Below, piece after piece: positions 42,138-43,564 of a stretch of DNA of 43,564 bases (position 1 is its first letter; each line of letters opens with the position of its first letter). The translations under genes and the position numbers were made by a program. Source of the DNA: Bacteroidales bacterium UBA2714 (lineage in GTDB: Bacteria > Bacteroidota > Bacteroidia > Bacteroidales > P3); assembly GCA_002354035.1 (NCBI GenBank), contig DEKU01000023.1, positions 1 to 43,564 on the forward strand. The letters are read 5' to 3'. The notes under the pieces were generated by a model that searched no databases, had not been told where the DNA came from, and saw only the letters and a list, made by a program, of their open reading frames with translations.

Positions 42138-43102
42138 TCCACCCGGATTAAAATGGGGAGATGGTCGCTGAAACCGCCCACATACCTCATCCCCGAGTAA
42201 GTCCTGAAAGGCTTCCGCCCCAGATGGGTCTCATCATCCACCAACAAGAAATCGGGAGCAAACACCTCGACGGGCAGCTCCCGGTTCGCTATCACATGGT
42301 CAATATACTGCCACTGGCCCTGATACTTGTAGCTCCCCTGCCCTTTCGGAAGGGTATTCACCAGGTCGTAAAAGCCCAAGGCATTGCGCAGCCCTCCCCC
42401 AAAGCCCAGCCCCTGACTCACGGGGGCCTCGTCGCTTGTGGCGTTCAGGTCGCCCATGGCCACCACCAATGCTTTGGGATGAGTTCGCTGAAGGTGGTCC
42501 ACCGTTTCGTTCACCCTGCGGGCAATTGCCATGCGGTGGCCTTCAGCCTCAGCTCCTCCCAACTTCGAGGGCCAATGCATCACCAGCACAAAACAGCTGT
42601 CGCCCGCGCCCTTGGCGTCGCGCAACACGCCGCCCACCAGCAGCACATCGCGGGTGTAGAACCCTTGGGTGCTGTCCGACACCTGCACAATCTTCGTCAT
42701 GAACACTTCGAAACGGTCCACCCTGTACAACAATGCGCAGTCCACCCCCCGCTCGTCGGGCGACTCGTAGTGGATATAATCATAGCCCATCTTCCTCAAA
42801 GGGCTGTTCCGGCACAAATCATACAGCACATAGTCGTTCTCCACCTCGGCCAGACCCACCACAGCAGGCCACCGCATGGCGGCTATCGTCTTGTAGATAT
42901 TGTTTTTCTTCTTCTGATATTTGCGCGGAATCCAGTGGCGCTCCCCTTCGGGTGTGAACGAACCGTCGTCCTTCAGCGTATCCTTCCACGTGTCAAAGAA
43001 ATTCTCCACATTCCAGAATGCCATCCTCCATCGTTCCTCCCCCTGTCCGCAGAGCGTGGAGGGGAGCAACAGGATAAGAGCCACAAACGCCAACCGTTTC
43101 AT
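42134..43102 (-). CDS. Secreted endonuclease/exonuclease/phosphatase-family protein
   Basis: This 322-residue exported protein (signal peptide ending LCGQ) has the DNase I-like fold. Motifs in order: MAFWNVENFFD (Asn for metal), VGLAEVEND (Glu), ALVVAMGDLNATSDE (Asp-Asn), and GGFSDHLPILI (the closing Asp-His). The full catalytic set is present. The substrate may be nucleic acid or a phosphoester. It is translationally coupled at both ends by ATGA overlaps, between a small membrane protein and an HhH-barrel protein. Confidence 0.92.
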   Translation of the reverse strand: MKRLAFVALILLLPSTLCGQGEERWRMAFWNVENFFDTWKDTLKDDGSFTPEGERHWIPRKYQKKKNNIYKTIAAMRWPAVVGLAEVENDYVLYDLCRNSPLRKMGYDYIHYESPDERGVDCALLYRVDRFEVFMTKIVQVSDSTQGFYTRDVLLVGGVLRDAKGAGDSCFVLVMHWPSKLGGAEAEGHRMAIARRVNETVDHLQRTHPKALVVAMGDLNATSDEAPVSQGLGFGGGLRNALGFYDLVNTLPKGQGSYKYQGQWQYIDHVIANRELPVEVFAPDFLLVDDETHLGRKPFRTYSGMRYVGGFSDHLPILIRVE

Positions 43103-43518
43103 GGCCTGGTTTTGCGGCTGTGGATAAACTCGACCATGTCGATGGCCTCCTGCATGTCGTTATCCATCAAGGTGTGGAGGAATTCGTGCCCCGCCAGCGA
43201 GGTGCGCACAATCACCTGATAGCGGCCTCCAGGACCGAAGTCGCTGGAGTTGTTGCAGGTCACGTCCACAATGCTATCGTAAGGCAGGCGGACGCCGTCC
43301 ATCACCATAAAGTCCTCGTAGAACAACAGGGGCACATCGCCGGTCCACAACATCTGCTGTGGCTCGCCATAGCGGTCTGTCATGGCTTCCACATACTCCT
43401 CGCGCCGCCGCTCGTGCGCCACATAGGCCTGCGGCTCCACACGCCGTTTGCACCACACAAAGGCCGCGATAGGCAACAGGGGGCCGAGCACCAGCATAAT
43501 AATTTCCCAGTAGTCCAT
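43099..43518 (-). CDS. Small membrane protein of unknown function
   Basis: This 139-residue protein has one N-terminal membrane segment (IIMLVLGPLLPIAAFVWC). A basic, helical stretch (RRREEYVEAMTDRYG) and a compact beta-rich domain with a DVTCNNSSDFGPGGRYQV core follow, resembling a small PH-like fold. No family was recognised. It heads a three-gene operon with ATGA overlaps, so it probably serves the same pathway as the nuclease-fold and HhH-barrel proteins. The 46 bases before it reach the window edge, so the promoter is not seen. Confidence 0.72.
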   Translation of the reverse strand: MDYWEIIMLVLGPLLPIAAFVWCKRRVEPQAYVAHERRREEYVEAMTDRYGEPQQMLWTGDVPLLFYEDFMVMDGVRLPYDSIVDVTCNNSSDFGPGGRYQVIVRTSLAGHEFLHTLMDNDMQEAIDMVEFIHSRKTRP

Positions 43519-43564
43519 CGTTGTTTACTGTGGTCTAAGAAGTGCGGCGGCGGGCGTTCCGCCC

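Noticed and set aside
1..43564. tRNA or rRNA genes
   Set aside because: None was recognised by eye in the intergenic regions; a covariance search would be decisive.

Overview
The window comes from a Bacteroidota chromosome, most likely an uncultured gut-type member of the Bacteroidales. Four things point there: many upstream regions carry the Bacteroidota -7 promoter box (TAnnTTTG, usually TATCTTTG followed by CA); Shine-Dalgarno sites are mostly absent; several proteins end in type IX secretion (T9SS) sorting domains or are SusD/fimbrillin-like lipoproteins; and the acpP-fabF-rnc and anaerobic nrdD-nrdG modules fit an anaerobe of this order. Coding sequence is mostly GC-rich. No rRNA or tRNA gene, CRISPR array or intact mobile element was seen.

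Layout. 1-1359: 3' end of anaerobic ribonucleotide reductase nrdD and its activase nrdG. About 1385-1843: a frameshifted remnant of an IS5-type transposase. 2053-3633: a secreted Omp28-like T9SS protein. 3749-6141: a peroxide-response operon (glutathione peroxidase, OhrR/MarR sensor, radical SAM protein) with two palindromes around its promoter, followed by sodB. 7000-10911: a DUF2400 protein, an ABC exporter and a PhzF isomerase with a three-hairpin repeat in its leader. 10912-12614: a CoA-transferase behind a cobalamin riboswitch. 12775-19114: an outer-membrane receptor-like protein, a lipoprotein, tryptophanase with an attenuator-like leader, and a serine-rich secreted protein. 19860-24695: a four-gene surface operon (lipoprotein, OmpA protein, small T9SS protein, and a phage-tail-fibre-like protein with a lectin-like head). 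24987-31796: a MutS-like ATPase, S21, L28, mutY, ssb, pgi and an OmpA porin. 32323-35215: purN, a glycosyltransferase and an OmpA protein, translationally coupled. 35512-37762: acpP-fabF-rnc. 37816-39636: a fimbrillin-like lipoprotein with the same head domain as the 22515 gene, preceded by a small peptide gene. 39712-40009: a rod-shaped RNA with its own promoter and terminator, resembling 6S RNA. 40041-43518: a coupled operon of a helix-hairpin-helix outer-membrane barrel, a secreted nuclease-fold protein and a small membrane protein.

How it fits together. Housekeeping functions (dNTP synthesis without oxygen, fatty-acid synthesis, DNA repair, translation) alternate with oxidative-stress defence (Gpx, OhrR, SOD) and a large investment in the cell surface. 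The most notable points are regulatory or modular: a B12 switch on a CoA-transferase, a Trp-codon leader with mutually exclusive hairpins before tnaA, a 6S-like RNA, twin operators on the OhrR operon, and one C-terminal head domain carried on two unrelated stalks, whose last 50 residues in the second copy look like a hypervariable region.
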